A stretch of 64,000 nt of DNA from contig JANJXV010000025.1 of NCBI GenBank assembly GCA_024803745.1, forward strand, positions 18,764,610 through 18,828,609, read 5' to 3'. Below are positions 31,841-44,504 of the stretch, piece by piece (the stretch's first letter is position 1; each line of letters begins with the position of its first letter). The translations under genes and the position numbers were made by a program. Under the pieces are notes generated by a model that was not told where the DNA came from, made no database searches, and saw nothing but the letters and a program-made list of their open reading frames with translations. This DNA is from Megascapheus bottae. Lineage: Eukaryota > Chordata > Mammalia > Rodentia > Geomyidae.

Positions 31841-32486
31841 AAAATGTATGTCACCTGTTCTTTTCTTCCTATAGCTAACATGGCCTGAAGAAAAACTTAA
31901 AAATCACATGTATCACTCTCATGTTTCTGTTGGACAGCATTACTGGTGATAGTTTCAAATCACTGAAAGCATTTTTTTTTTAAATAAAGGAGAAATGTAA
32001 ATTAGATTTGTGTTTTCAAATGCTAACTCTGGCAGTGAGCAGAGAATGGAGACAATTAAAAAATTGTTGTACTCATTGATGGTTGGGGGCCTGGATTATG
32101 TGGGGGCTGGATGTTGGGGTACATTGTATAGGGCTGTGGGGTGGAGAGGGAGCCTGCAGGCTGTTGGGGATGCCTCTGGATCAATGCTGTCTCTGAGATG
32201 ACCGAGGGACCCTGGGTGGAAAAGTCTGGGGGACTGGTGAATAACTGAGATCAGAGCTTTGGCAAGAAGTTTGGGCTGAAAACACCATTTTGAGGTCAGT
32301 TTATGGGGTCAGGCAATCCTTAGGGGTGCATAAAATCACTCAGGGAAAGGAAGTCAAAGAAAAGAGATATCAGTGTCTTTGAGAGGGTGGGGAAGGAGCT
32401 GAGGAGGTCGTGACAGCCATTTGATGAAGCTTCAGAAGAGACTTGCTCTTTTCCAGTGTTGATAGCAGTGTGACACATTAAGCCAC
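31841..32486. other. Unique DNA
   Basis: No gene or repeat recognised. Confidence 0.45.
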
Positions 32487-32722
32487 AGTCAGGCATCTGT
32501 GGCTCATGCCTGTCTCCTAGCTATTCAGAAGGCTGAGCTCTGAGGATCAGGGTTCCAAGCCAGCTCAGATGTTAGAAAAGTCCATGCAAATCTTATTTCC
32601 AATTAACTGCCAAAAAAAAAGCCAGAAGTGGAGCAGAGGCTCAAGTGGTAGTGCACTAGGCCTTGAGTGAAAAAGCCAGGGAGGAGCAAGAAGACCTGAA
32701 TTCAAGCCCTAGGACCAACACA
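32487..32722 (+). mobile_element. B1-Geo SINE
   Basis: CAGTCAGGCATCTGTGGCTC, TTTCCAATTAACTGCCAAAA, CAGAGGCTCAAGTGGTAGTG, ATTCAAGCCCTAGGACC. Confidence 0.86.
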
Positions 32723-32724
32723 CA

Positions 32725-33010
32725 TAACAGACCAAGTACAATTCAGTTATGTTTAATGTATTTACAGAATTTGTGTGATCACCACTACCAATTTCCATCA
32801 CCTCAGGAAGAAACTCAGAAGTCACTTACCTTCCTCAAACTTCCAACCCTTGGCAACCATCCATTTATTTCGGCAAAGGTTGGCTTATTCAGGACATTTC
32901 ATAGACATGAATCCTGCAGTATGTGGTCTCCTGTTATTGGTTCATTCACTTAGCATAGTTTCCAAGGTATGTCAGTCCTGTGTGTGTGTTTTTTTTCTAT
33001 TCTATTCCAG
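32725..33010 (-). mobile_element. Old L1 3'-region remnant
   Basis: ACCACTACCAATTTCCATCACC, CCTTGGCAACCATCCATTTA, GGACATTTCATAGACATGAATC and TCACTTAGCATAG follow the order of an old L1M-type 3' region in antisense. Confidence 0.7.
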
Positions 33011-33251
33011 TTACCTTTTATTATATTAAAAACAAAACCATTGAAGTTTTTGAACATTTTTCTACAATGAAGACATTTTATTTTTACAATAACATCAACC
33101 AAAAATATTCACCTTACAGTTAATGTCTCCTTTTGGCTAGTTTGTATGCACTTTGGGAATGTCATAAGGTACAGAGATTACTAGATGTACATGTGATTCG
33201 GGGAATTCAGGGTGTCACTCTCTCCCACCCCCACCTTTGTCTGTTTTGCTT

Positions 33252-33481
33252 TCTTGTTCTGGTATTGGCACTTGAACTCAGGGCCCCACCCTGTGGCTTT
33301 TAAACTCAGGTTGGCTTTCTATCACTTGAGTCACAGCTCCACTTCCAGCTTTTTTTTTTTTTTTTCAGTTAAGTGGAGAAGAGTCTTAACAGATTTTCCT
33401 GCCTAGACTAGTTTCAAACTCTGATCCTCAAATCTCAGCCTCCTGAGTAGCTAGAATTATAGGTGTGAGACACCAGAGCCC
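33252..33481 (-). mobile_element. B1-Geo SINE, diverged
   Basis: GGCACTTGAACTCAGGGCCC, CACTTGAGTCACAGCTCCAC, CAGTTAAGTGGAGAAGAGTC, CTCCTGAGTAGCTAGAATTATAGG. Confidence 0.84.
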
Positions 33482-34059
33482 ACGTACCACTTGAATCATT
33501 TAAGTGTGCAGCTCTGTGGTGCCACACACTTTCACAACTTTTCCCTCTTCCCACCTGAAACTCTGTACCATGAAATAGTAATTCCCATTGTCCCTCATGG
33601 TAGACCTTAGTGACCGTCACCTGCCTTCTGTCACTGAAGAATCTGACTGCTCTGGGTAGCTCTGTAAGTGGAATTATACAATACCAGCCTTTCTGTGGCT
33701 GGCTTACTTTACTTGGCATTGTGTTCTTCAGGCTTAGCAATGTAATTGCGTGAGTCAAAATTTCATTTATTTTTTTTTAGGTTACATAATATTCTGTATT
33801 ACACTTGGTCTATCCACTTTTCTTTTGGTATACATTTGAGTGACTTCCACCTTTGGCATGAATAATGTTACTATAAACATGGCATGGCAAGTATTTGGGC
33901 CCTTGCTTTTATTTCTTTTGTGCAGATAACTCAGAGGTAGAATTGGCCAGTCCTACAGTAACAAATTCTATGTTTAATTTTTAATCTCTACAGAGGTAGA
34001 AAGCTACTGCTTTCATCTCAGCAGTTGAGGAACAATGGCTCAGTTTCTTGACATCCTTT

Positions 34060-34251
34060 TTTTTTTGCCAGTCCTGGGCTTGAGCTCAGGGCTTGAGCAC
34101 TGTCCTTGAACTTTCTCAAGGCTAGAGCTCTACCACTTGAGCCTTAGCACCACTTCTGGCTTTTTTCTATGTATGTGGTACTGAGGAATCGAACCCGGGT
34201 CTTCGTGCATGCTAGGCAAGCACTCTACCACTAGGCCAAACTCCCAGTCCT
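34060..34251 (-). mobile_element. IDL-Geo SINE with 9-bp TSD inside L1
   Basis: Complete dimer. TSD ACATCCTTT at 34051-34059 and 34252-34260; L1 sequence continues in register afterwards (TCTAACACTTATTT). Confidence 0.93.
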
Positions 34252-34316
34252 ACATCCTTTCTAACACTTATTTGTTTGTTTGTTTGTTTGTTTTTTTAAA
34301 AGACAACAATAAAATC

Positions 34317-34556
34317 AAGCCAGGTTTGGTGGCTCATACCTGTAATCTTAGCTACTCTGGAGGCTGAAATCTTGAGGATTGCGGCGCAAAGCCAGCCCGG
34401 GCACTAAAGACCCTAAAGACGGGGAGACACTTATCTCCAATTAATCACTAGAAGACCATAAGTAGCCAGTGTCTCAAGGGGTATGGCTGTAGCCTTGAGC
34501 TAAATTGCTCAGACACAGCGCCTAGGCCCCTAGTCCAAGCCCCATGTCTGACAACA
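34317..34556 (+). mobile_element. B1-Geo SINE inside L1
   Basis: GCCAGGTTTGGTGGCTCATACC to CAAGCCCCATGTCTGACAAC; possible short TSD AAAATCAA on both sides. Confidence 0.86.
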
Positions 34557-34618
34557 AATAAAATAGAATAAAAATCAACCCTTTAGATGGCTGACTATGA
34601 AATAATTCAGTGTGTGTT

Positions 34619-34820
34619 ATTTTTTTTTTTTTGCCAGTCCTGGAACTTGAACTCAGGGCCCGAGCACTGTCCTTGAGCAGCTTTCTCAAGCCTAGCTCTT
34701 TACTACTTGAGCCATAGCACCACTTCGGGCTTTTTTCAGTGTATATAGTACTGAGGAATCAAATCCAGAGCTTCCCATATGCTAGGCAAGCACTCTATCA
34801 CTAGGCCACATTCCTGGCCC
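34619..34820 (-). mobile_element. IDL-Geo SINE inside L1
   Basis: GCCAGTCCTGGAACTTGAACTC to CTAGGCCACATTCCTGGCCC; flanks TGTGTTATTTTT and TGTATTATTTTT suggest a TSD. Confidence 0.9.
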
Positions 34821-34921
34821 CTGTATTATTTTTATTTGCATGACTTCTTTCAAAATGGATACAATTGTTTTATTCACCTATAAAGTTTTATATAGTAGCT
34901 CTTTTCACTGAAAACTTTTTC

Positions 34922-34943
34922 TGTGTGTGTGTGTGTGTGTGTG
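34922..34943. repeat. Short (GT)n
   Basis: About 11 units just before the antisense SINE remnant at 34950. Confidence 0.9.
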
Positions 34944-34949
34944 TTTTTT

Positions 34950-35134
34950 AATCTCTATACTAGCTGGACATAAGGTCTAGTAATTTTGCTCAGTTTTCTT
35001 GCTCATGGCTGATGCTTTACCAGTTGAGCCTTGCCTCCAATCTGACATTTTGCTGGTTAACTGGAGAAACCTTGATTCTTCATGTCTCAGCCTACTGAGT
35101 GACTGGCATTACAGTAGTTAGCCACCAGTGTCTC
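34950..35134 (-). mobile_element. B1-Geo SINE, diverged
   Basis: TTGCTCATGGCTGATGCTTTACC, TGGTTAACTGGAGAAACC, head CTACTGAGTGACTGGCATTAC. Confidence 0.72.
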
Positions 35135-35171
35135 ACTCCCTTATAACTATTTTTTTGTTTTGTTTTGTTTT

Positions 35172-35342
35172 GGTGCCAGTACTGGGACTTGAACTCAGGA
35201 CTTTTAGCTCCCTTTAGCTATTTTGCTCAAAGCTAGAGCTCTACCATTGAGCTACAGTTCTACTGGCAGATTTTTGCTCGTTAGTTAAGGTTAAGAGTTT
35301 CAGAATTTCTGCCCTGGTTGGCTTTGAAGTGGGATTCTTAGT
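35172..35342 (-). mobile_element. B1-Geo SINE, head lost
   Basis: GGTGCCAGTACTGGGACTTG, AGAGCTCTACCATTGAGCTAC, TTGGCTTTGAAGTGGGATTCTTA; breaks off before the B1-like end. A scrap of another copy follows at about 35345-35380. Confidence 0.78.
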
Positions 35343-35380
35343 GGGTCATGGGGCTTGAACCCATGGCCTGTGTGTTAATG

Positions 35381-36029
35381 CTCTAGTGGGATGCCCTTAG
35401 CAAATGTGATATAATTTAATCTCAGCCAGCAATGCTAAGAAGCCGGCTTGTCATTTTCATTTGTTGGTTGAGAACACTGACTCATGGATTATTTTCCCAA
35501 TGACTCACCTAGAAAGAATGAACTCTATGGGTAAGCCCAATCTACCTATATAGCTATGTGCTATATAGCTATATAGCTATAGCGCTGTGGACAGAGTTCT
35601 GGCTCTAGTGTAGATCGAGGCCATCTCCTAGGCCAGTAAATAATTGCTTTCTGCAGTTACCCCATGTTGATTTTTAGCTAGTGGGAAAATAACCCTCACA
35701 GCAGTCCCCCTCTTGGCTTCCATGACAATACTCCCGAAGGCTCCTCCTTTCTTCTTGATGAGAAGGCCTACAGGGAAATAGAACTCTCTCCTCCACCCTG
35801 TCCTACCTCTCTTGAACTTTGTACTTAACCATGATGAAAAATTAACTGGGCTAGTGTTTTCCTACCAAGGACAAATCTCACCTCTCAGAACGGGTCTGGC
35901 TGGGGTCCACAAGCCCAGGTACCAACATGGAGCTGTAAGTATCTGAAAGTTACAGTGCAACCACACCACCCTCCAGCCTTTCTCAGGGCTAGAGGAGACT
36001 GGACTATGACAACCAACTCCTCCCCCCCA
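35381..36029. other. Unique DNA with a short CTATATAG tandem
   Basis: CTATATAGC units repeat near 35548-35583; otherwise unrecognised. Confidence 0.45.
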
Positions 36030-36030
36030 A

Positions 36031-36067
<37 letters not shown>
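36030..36067. repeat. (CA)n microsatellite
   Basis: About 18 CA units, one T interruption. Confidence 0.95.
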
Positions 36068-36071
<4 letters not shown>

Positions 36072-36509
36072 CCCAGCTCTTCCAGCCCTTAACTCTTCTC
36101 GTGGAGAGGCCAGAGGAGAAATAGCACCCAGAAACAGCACTTTTAGACTTGCACTTTATTTTTACATGCCCATGTGATCCCTGTCACACTGAGCGTACTA
36201 GCATGGGAAGGGAGAAGAAGAAAATGTGGTCTAATCACTCTAACAAGATGACTGGCAAGTTATCATGACCTCTTAAGAAAATGAAGGGGTTGAAGGTGGG
36301 GTGCCGGGAATGGAATCCTCCATTTTCTCTGGCTAGTCCCTCTAAGGTGTAAATCGCTTTCCTTATGTCTGTGTGAAAGAAAAGCCTTGCGCTGGAGAAG
36401 GATCATATGGCTTTTCCTTCTTCCCTTCCTTCCTCTCTTTTTAAAAATTCTTTTCTTCTTCCTCTTCCGTCTCTTCTTCCTTCTCCCTCCTCTTTTTTTT
36501 TTTTTTTTT
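36068..36509. other. Unique DNA ending in CTTCC-rich tract
   Basis: A pyrimidine-rich run of about 95 bases (36415-36509) precedes the SINE; no gene. Confidence 0.45.
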
Positions 36510-36725
36510 TTTGGCTGGTTGTGGGGCTTGAACTCTCAGCCTAGGCATTGTTCCTGAGCTCTTCAGCTCAAGGCTAGCGCTCTACCACTTGAGCCACAAC
36601 ACCACTTCTGGTTTTCTGGTGGATTAATTGGACTTTTTGTGCCCAGGCTGGCTTTGAATCAAGATCCTCAGATCTCAGCCTCCTGAGTAGCTAGGATTGT
36701 AGGTGTGAGCCATAAGAATCCAGCC
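36510..36725 (-). mobile_element. B1-Geo SINE
   Basis: TTTGGCTGGTTGTGGGGCTTG, CTCTTCAGCTCAAGGCTAGC, deleted middle, GAGTAGCTAGGATTGTAGG. Confidence 0.89.
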
Positions 36726-36734
36726 TGTCCTCTT

Positions 36735-36962
36735 CTTTTGCTGCTGGCATTGGAGCTTGAACTCAGGGCATGGGCACTCTCTTTTCATTTTTTGGTCAAG
36801 GCTAACACTCTAATACTTGAGCCATTTCTTCCTTCCTTCCTTTCTTGCTGGTTAATAGGAAATAACAGACTCTGTTTTGTGTGCCTAGACTGGCTTCAAA
36901 CTTTGATCCTCAAATCTCAGCCTCCCAAGTAGCTAGAATGACAGCTATGAGCCACAGATGCT
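36735..36962 (-). mobile_element. B1-Geo SINE, diverged
   Basis: GGCATTGGAGCTTGAACTCAGG, CTGGTTAATAGGAAATAACAG, CCAAGTAGCTAGAATGACAGC. Confidence 0.84.
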
Positions 36963-37113
36963 TCTAATGCTGTTTCTGGATTTGCCAATCTGAACAAAAA
37001 GAATGATTTCCTCCAGAGAGAGCAAGATAGAGGCAGAAAGAGGCAGATTCCAAACAAGGGATGGAGCCAGAGCCCTTTGCGCTTGGTCTGGCTGTCTTAA
37101 GAGTTAGATTTGC

Positions 37114-37333
37114 AGCCAGGCAGGTGGCTCTCACCTGCAGTCTTAACTACTCAAAAGGCCAAGTTCTGAAGATTGTAGCTTGAAGCCAACTGAAGCAGCG
37201 AAGTCTATTGGAGACTTTTATCTCCAATAAACGACTCAGGGAATGTCAGAAGCGGTGCTGTGGCTCAAGTGGTAGAACAAAAAGAAGCTCATAGACAGAG
37301 TGGAGGCCCAGAGTTCAACTTCGGGGGGGGGGG
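37114..37333 (+). mobile_element. B1-Geo SINE
   Basis: CCAGGCAGGTGGCTCTCACC, TCTCCAATAAACGACTCAGG, GCTGTGGCTCAAGTGGTAGAAC, GAGTTCAACTTC then a G run. Confidence 0.84.
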
Positions 37334-37353
37334 GAATAAGAGTTAATTTGCAT

Positions 37354-37588
37354 GCTGGTTGCCAATGACTCATGCTTGTAATCCCAGCTACTGGGGAGGC
37401 CAAGATGTGAGGGTCAAAGGCAACCTGAGCAGGAAATCAAATCTGTGGAGACTCTTACTGCCCATTCACCATCAAAATTAATGGAAGTTGAGTTGTGTCT
37501 TTGGTGGCACTCTTCCAGCCTTGAATAAAAATAAAAAACAAAAACAAAAGGACAGTGCCCAGGCCCTGAGTTCAAGCTTCAGTACAGG
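37354..37588 (+). mobile_element. B1-Geo SINE, diverged
   Basis: CTCATGCTTGTAATCCCAGC, ACTGCCCATTCACCATCAAA, an A-rich insertion, GGCCCTGAGTTCAAGCTTCAGTAC. Confidence 0.8.
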
Positions 37589-37705
37589 TATACATACACA
37601 CAAAAAAGCAAGGGATGCTGCCAGAACCTCTTGTACTTGATTTGCCTCCCACTTGAAAGATGGATTTTTTTTTTGACTTGATATTCTGGATAAAATTCAC
37701 CTTTT

Positions 37706-37931
37706 ATGGGCCAGGAGTTTGGCCTAGCAGTAGAGTGCTTGCCTACCATGCATGAAGACCGGGTTTGATTCATCGGTACCATATACCTAGAAAAAAGCCC
37801 AAAGTGGTGCTGAGGTTCAAGTGGTAGAGCTCTAGCCTTGTGAAAGTCCAAGGACAGTGCTCAGGCCCAGAGCTCAAGCCCAGGACTGGCAAAAAAAAAA
37901 CCCAAAAAACCATAAATAAATAAAAAAATAA
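37706..37931 (+). mobile_element. IDL-Geo SINE with perfect 14-bp TSD
   Basis: ATGGGCCAGGAGTTTGGCCTAG to CCCAGGACTGGC plus a long A-rich tail with TAAA units. TSD AAAATTCACCTTTT at 37692-37705 and 37932-37945. Confidence 0.95.
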
Positions 37932-37945
37932 AAAATTCACCTTTT

Positions 37946-38599
37946 CCTGGAAGGTCATCACTGCAGGGGCTCTTTCGGTCTTTCCCTGCCCTCCTAGGCT
38001 CATTCCAACTCTTTGAATTTGGGCTCCTTGGGTTAGGGACCTTTATCTTTTTCACTTTGGAGTTCCCAGAAATGAGGAGGGCTGTATCATAGAGGTTCTG
38101 GTAGATAAGTTGGTGGAGCTAAGTGGGTGGAGCTCCTTGGCCACACCCCTCTACAGGGCCTTAGCTGGGGACCCACATATGGTTGGACTCCTGTCCAGCA
38201 CTGGGCTATCTGCCAAGCTTTGTATAGTCCTCCAGCTATCCACCCTAGGAGGCTTCGAGGAAAAGCCATTTGTAGCTCCAAGTCACAAGTGAGCAAACAT
38301 TTGTGCAATGTCACAACAGTACACCTGTGTAAAGAACATATACATATATATATATTTACAAAGAGCTCCCTCATTTAGGTCATCCTGCTTTTCAGAACTC
38401 TGTAAGGTAGCTGTGTAGAAGGTGCAAGATCACCTAAATGCCCTGGTTTAAGTCCCAGCTCTACTCTTAGAATTCCTGAGACATTTTTGTGCCAGTGTAA
38501 GCCTGAAGACTAAGGACATTTACGTCTGTGATATCTACCACCGTGAAGACTGCCTCAGAGGAAGTCTGACATGATAATTAGGACGTGTTTCCCCGTCCC
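37946..38599. other. Unique DNA
   Basis: No recognised gene or repeat; short TATA-rich run near 38340-38356. Confidence 0.45.
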
Positions 38600-38752
38600 T
38601 CTTGTCTGTCTTGAACTCAGGGCCTAGGTGCTGTGCCTTAGCTTTTTCATTCAAGGCTAGTTAGTGTTTCTGCCCGGGCTGACTTCCAACCATGATCTTC
38701 TGATCTCAGCTTCCTGAGTAGCTAGGATTACAGGTCTGAGCACCAGGCATCT
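38600..38752 (-). mobile_element. B1-Geo SINE, internal deletion; last SINE before the promoter
   Basis: CTTGAACTCAGGGCCTAGGT, CATTCAAGGCTAG, then directly GCCCGGGCTGACTTCCAACC and GTAGCTAGGATTACAGG. Confidence 0.8.
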
Positions 38753-39589
38753 CTTCTTTCTCTTAAGGGTTGGGATGTGGGCTACCTGGAGGAGTCGCTC
38801 AGAAATTCTCCTTTCAGGGAAGGCCCTGCTCAGCTCTGCAACAAGGCCATCTAGGGCCAGCAACCCCCCCCCCTCCCACTTCACCTCCCCCGCTGCTTGG
38901 GCCTGGCTTTGTGGATTCGCAGCCACTCACAAGTCGTTAACTCTGCACCAGGCCTTGGTTTGCAGATAACTTCTTTCTCACCATGGGGTTTTTCCTGGTG
39001 TTAAAAACAAACAAAGCCTTAGCTACTGAGTTAGCCTGATAGTGGAGGGGTGGGGGTGGCAGGCCAGGGAAAAGGTTCTGGGGGGGGGGAACTGTTGTAA
39101 CTCCCCAAAGCCACTGAGGGGGGCCTGTGGGCAGGCACCCCGAATTCTGCTGGCGGGATGTGAGAGCCCCAAAGCGTCTCTTAGTACCAGTGTTTCCCCA
39201 ACTCTCCACCCGGGCTAACTCTGAATGTTCCCAACCCTCTGCTCTCCTTCTAGCTTCCACGAAGGCACTGCTTGGAAAACAAAAGGTCTGGTTCCTTCTA
39301 GAATTCCAAAGCCCCCCATCCATTCCTTCACGGACTCCACAGATGTGTTTGAGGTCTTATTTTCTGCCAAGCGCTCGAGTTCACAAGGCCCAGGAGATCC
39401 CAGGGCTCCAGCTTATTGTTTGGGGGGTGTCACTGGGTCCCCCCTCCTAATTCTTTTAAGAGCTTACTTCCCCCTCCCGCCCCCCCCTTCCAGCTCCTCC
39501 TCCGCACGCAGTCCAAGGGCAATGGCCGGTGTGACCTCACCGAGGAGAAGTTACAAACAGTTCCCGAGTCTCTGGCTCACAGCCAAGGC
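38753..39589. other. Unique upstream flank of the SMAD3 CpG island
   Basis: Rising GC content and no interspersed repeat, with several C and G homopolymer runs. Likely distal promoter DNA, but no specific site can be assigned. Confidence 0.5.
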
Positions 39590-39920
39590 CCCGACAGGGG
39601 ATCAGTGCGCGCCCCGACTTCCTGGGCTTCGAACCTTCCCCTGGACCCTTCTGGTCTTGGGTCCAGAATCGTTCAGGGGGTGCCCGGCCAGTCCCCCCCC
39701 CCCACACTCCCACCCCTCTTTCGCCCCCAGCTCCAACCGAACTTTCCCAAGTGTGGGTTTCGGAGCGCCCCCAAACCGTGCGCTCCCTGGGGGCGTGGAG
39801 TTGGGGGACCCCCCCGGCTGCCCCCACCCCGTGGCTCCAGGCCACGCAAAGTCCCCCCCGCGCGCTGCAGCCAGGCCGGCCTCCCCGGCCCGGGTCGCCC
39901 CACGTGGGCGTGCGCGGCGC

Positions 39921-39942
39921 GGGGCGGGGACGGGGAGGCGGG
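39921..39942 (+). promoter_or_regulatory. G-quadruplex motif / clustered GC boxes in the SMAD3 promoter
   Basis: Four G-runs of at least three (39921-39924, 39926-39929, 39932-39935, 39940-39942) are separated by loops of 1, 2 and 4 bases, fitting the canonical intramolecular G4 pattern. The same bases form overlapping Sp/KLF GC boxes. Confidence 0.6.
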
Positions 39943-40060
39943 CCGGGCGCCCGGGGAGAGCGGTGGAGGAGGGACTGGGAGGCGGCGGGGCGCAGGGGAG
40001 GAGCGGGGAGCCCCGGCGTCGAGGGGGCGGTGACAGCGATGGAAAAGAGGCTGCACGCGG

Positions 40061-40068
40061 ATTTGCAT
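40061..40068 (+). promoter_or_regulatory. Octamer motif ATTTGCAT
   Basis: Perfect 8-bp POU-family octamer (reverse complement ATGCAAAT), an AT-rich island inside a GC-rich promoter, about 730 bp upstream of the SMAD3 ATG. Whether it is bound is unknown. Confidence 0.5.
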
Positions 40069-40070
40069 GA

Positions 40071-42400
<2,330 letters not shown>

Positions 42401-42404
42401 TGAT

Positions 42405-42545
42405 GTCTAGAAGGGTTGCAGTTACATAAGTCAGGTAAAGAGTCACCCCTTTTCCTCACTCTCTCCCAGTTTTCCCCTCCCATCCCCACCCACAAGTTGC
42501 AGAGTTCATTATCCACACAGTGTCTAGTGAGCACCATTGCTGCAT
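42405..42545 (-). repeat. Unclassified interspersed repeat, copy 1
   Basis: AGTTACATAAGTCAGGTAAAG, CCCCTCCCATCCCC, CACAAGTTGCAGAGTTCATTATC, CACAGTGTCTAGTGAG. It shares order and sequence with 63478-63636. Possibly an old L1 3' UTR; the strand is a guess. Confidence 0.5.
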
Positions 42546-42577
42546 TTACTAGTTTGCTTTTTTTTTAAAAAAAAAAA

Positions 42578-42736
42578 AAGGCCATGAGTGTGGCCTAGTG
42601 GTAGAGTGCCCTGGTTCGACTCCTGGGTTCCACATACACAAAAAAATGCTGGAAGTCGTGCTGTGGCTAGTCTTGAGAAAGCCCAAAGACAGTGCCCAGG
42701 CCCTGAGTTCAAACGCCAGGCCTGGCAGAAAAAAAA
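42578..42736 (+). mobile_element. IDL-Geo SINE with internal deletions
   Basis: GGCCATGAGTGTGGCCTAGTGG; the anticodon-arm segment is missing before CCCTGGTTCGACTCC; the Geo tail is shortened to GCTGTGGCTAGTCTTGAG; poly-A. Confidence 0.87.
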
Positions 42737-42740
42737 AAAA

Positions 42741-43318
42741 AAAAGAAAAACAAAAAGCAAAACTGGGTGGATCTCAGTCAATAAGGGGAGATGGATGCCA
42801 GATGACACTGCGGATCTGAGATTCTGAGCCAAAGTAGATAGACTTCAGGGAGGGGAAGAGATGCGGAGATCTAATGGACGGTCACCTGGTTGTGTTCTTA
42901 GCTGTAGTTCTTAATTCATTTTACTTTTAGTGGCTTGGAGGAGGCAGGTGAGTGAGGGCCACTCTCTGTCTCAGGAATAATTTGTCTGTAAACTGTCTTT
43001 CTAATCTGTGCAGGTGCACCAAGGAGTAGTGCCCTGAAATAAACTCAAACTGGTTTCAGTTATTAACCTGAAACAAAACAAAAATCCAGGCAGCTGGAGA
43101 AAGTGCTTCACAGTTTACAAAGCATTCTCCTATGGTTTTATGAAGGTCCTTGAAGAAAGATAGAAGGAAAGCAGCCTCTGGAAAAACAGATAAGGCAGGC
43201 CTAAGAGGGCCTTGTGTTTCAGGAGGAGTATTCTTTAGAGAGGGGTGAACAGGGTGCATGGTAAACGGGAGACTCTCAAGGTTCCTTGTGCAGCTTTGGG
43301 CTGTGCTGTGCAGTCAAC
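42741..43318. other. Unique intron DNA
   Basis: No recognised element. Confidence 0.4.
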
Positions 43319-43516
43319 ATTTTTTTTCCGGCCCCCCCTAGGCTTGAGCTCAGGGCGTGAGCACTGTCCTTGGACTTTCTCAAGGCTTGAGCTCTACCAC
43401 TTGAGCCTCAGCACCACTTCCGGCTTCTTTCTATGTATGTGGTACTGAGGAATCGAACCCTGGTCTTCGTGCATGCTAGGCAGGCACTCTACCAGTAGGC
43501 CAAACTCCCAAACCCA
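43319..43516 (-). mobile_element. IDL-Geo SINE
   Basis: T/C run then GGCTTGAGCTCAGGGCGTGAG to GGCCAAACTCCCAAACCC; flanks CAGTCAACATT and CAATCAGCATT suggest a worn TSD. Confidence 0.9.
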
Positions 43517-43747
43517 ATCAGCATTCTTTGTTAGTGCTAAGTACCCTTAGCCAGGGGTGAATCGTGGACCTCTGGCTTTAATCTTGTATTCCTTTCTCGC
43601 CTTCCTCTTTCTTAGCCCTCCATCAGCCGGCTGAGGCAAGTGAACTCTGGAAATGTTTCTGAGAATTCCAGTCAGCTTGTCCAGGCAGCTTCTGCCCACC
43701 TAGAAGGGACCTAATGCCAAAGTATAGTTAATATGTGTGTGTGGGGG

Positions 43748-43933
43748 GACATATTAGAACTTGAACTCAGAGGCTGGGGCTCTACTGCTTGAGCCACACC
43801 TTTACTCTGGCTTTTTGTGGTTAATTGGAGAAAATCAGGGCCTCCTCTGCCCAGGCTGGCTTTGAACCACAGTTTTCAGATCTCAGCCTCTTAAGTAGCC
43901 AGGATGATAGGTATTGAGCCACTAGCACCCAGT
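43748..43933 (-). mobile_element. B1-Geo SINE
   Basis: AGAACTTGAACTCAGAGGCT, CTTGAGCCACACCTTTACTC, GGTTAATTGGAGAAAATC, AGCCAGGATGATAGGTATTG. Confidence 0.84.
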
Positions 43934-43944
43934 GAAGCAGAGGT

Positions 43945-44030
43945 TTTTATTTTCTCATGCTGAGGATTGAACCCAGGACCTTTTCCATGTTAGGTAAGCG
44001 CTCTACCACGCAAGCCATACTTCCATCCCT
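43945..44030 (-). mobile_element. ID-type SINE monomer
   Basis: CTGAGGATTGAACCCAGGACC, CATGTTAGGTAAGCGCTCTACCAC: antisense tRNA-Ala-like monomer without Geo. Confidence 0.7.
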
Positions 44031-44504
44031 AAACAGCCACACCCAGTGGTTTGCGTAGATCAGAATAAAATAGATTTGTATCTCTGGGTCTTGTGCCCAC
44101 ACCTCTGGGGATACCTTGTCTCCTTTGACAACAGTTGCTGCTTGTTTGGGTTGTGGACAGAAAAGTAAAAGCCATGTATATCTTGGGGAGGTGGCTGGTG
44201 GCTTTCTGCTATTGGTGACCACATGTCTGGGTTAGCCTTGTCTATTGCTTATCACACTGCTTGCTTCTGGCTGCCTTTGAGGAGACTGGCTAGTCTATAA
44301 CTTAACTTAGCCAGCTCACTGGGGGCAAGAATGCTGGGGCTCAGAATATTCTTGTGAGGCTTTGAGGAGCCTGACGAGGCCGGCCAAGAGTTCTTTGGGC
44401 TCTGTGCGATCAGGAGAGCTGGACTGATAACAGGCGTTACTGATGTTGAAGACTGTTAGGAGATGTCATCTATGAGGGAAGGTGCAAGCAGAGGAGGGGT
44501 GTTG
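44031..44504. other. Unique intron DNA
   Basis: No recognised element. Confidence 0.4.

Larger units (their letters stand above)
33485..34860 (-). mobile_element. Old L1 remnant carrying three SINE insertions
   Basis: L1M-like antisense order: TGTACCATGAAATAG, GGAATTATACAATACC, TACATAATATTCTGTATTACA, TACTATAAACATGG, AATTCTATGTTTAA. It is split by SINEs at 34060, 34317 and 34619 and resumes after each one. No intact ORF. Confidence 0.75.

Noticed and set aside
33435..33758. 107-codon antisense ORF
   Set aside because: Lies over an old L1 remnant and a SINE head; no recognised domain and no splice context.
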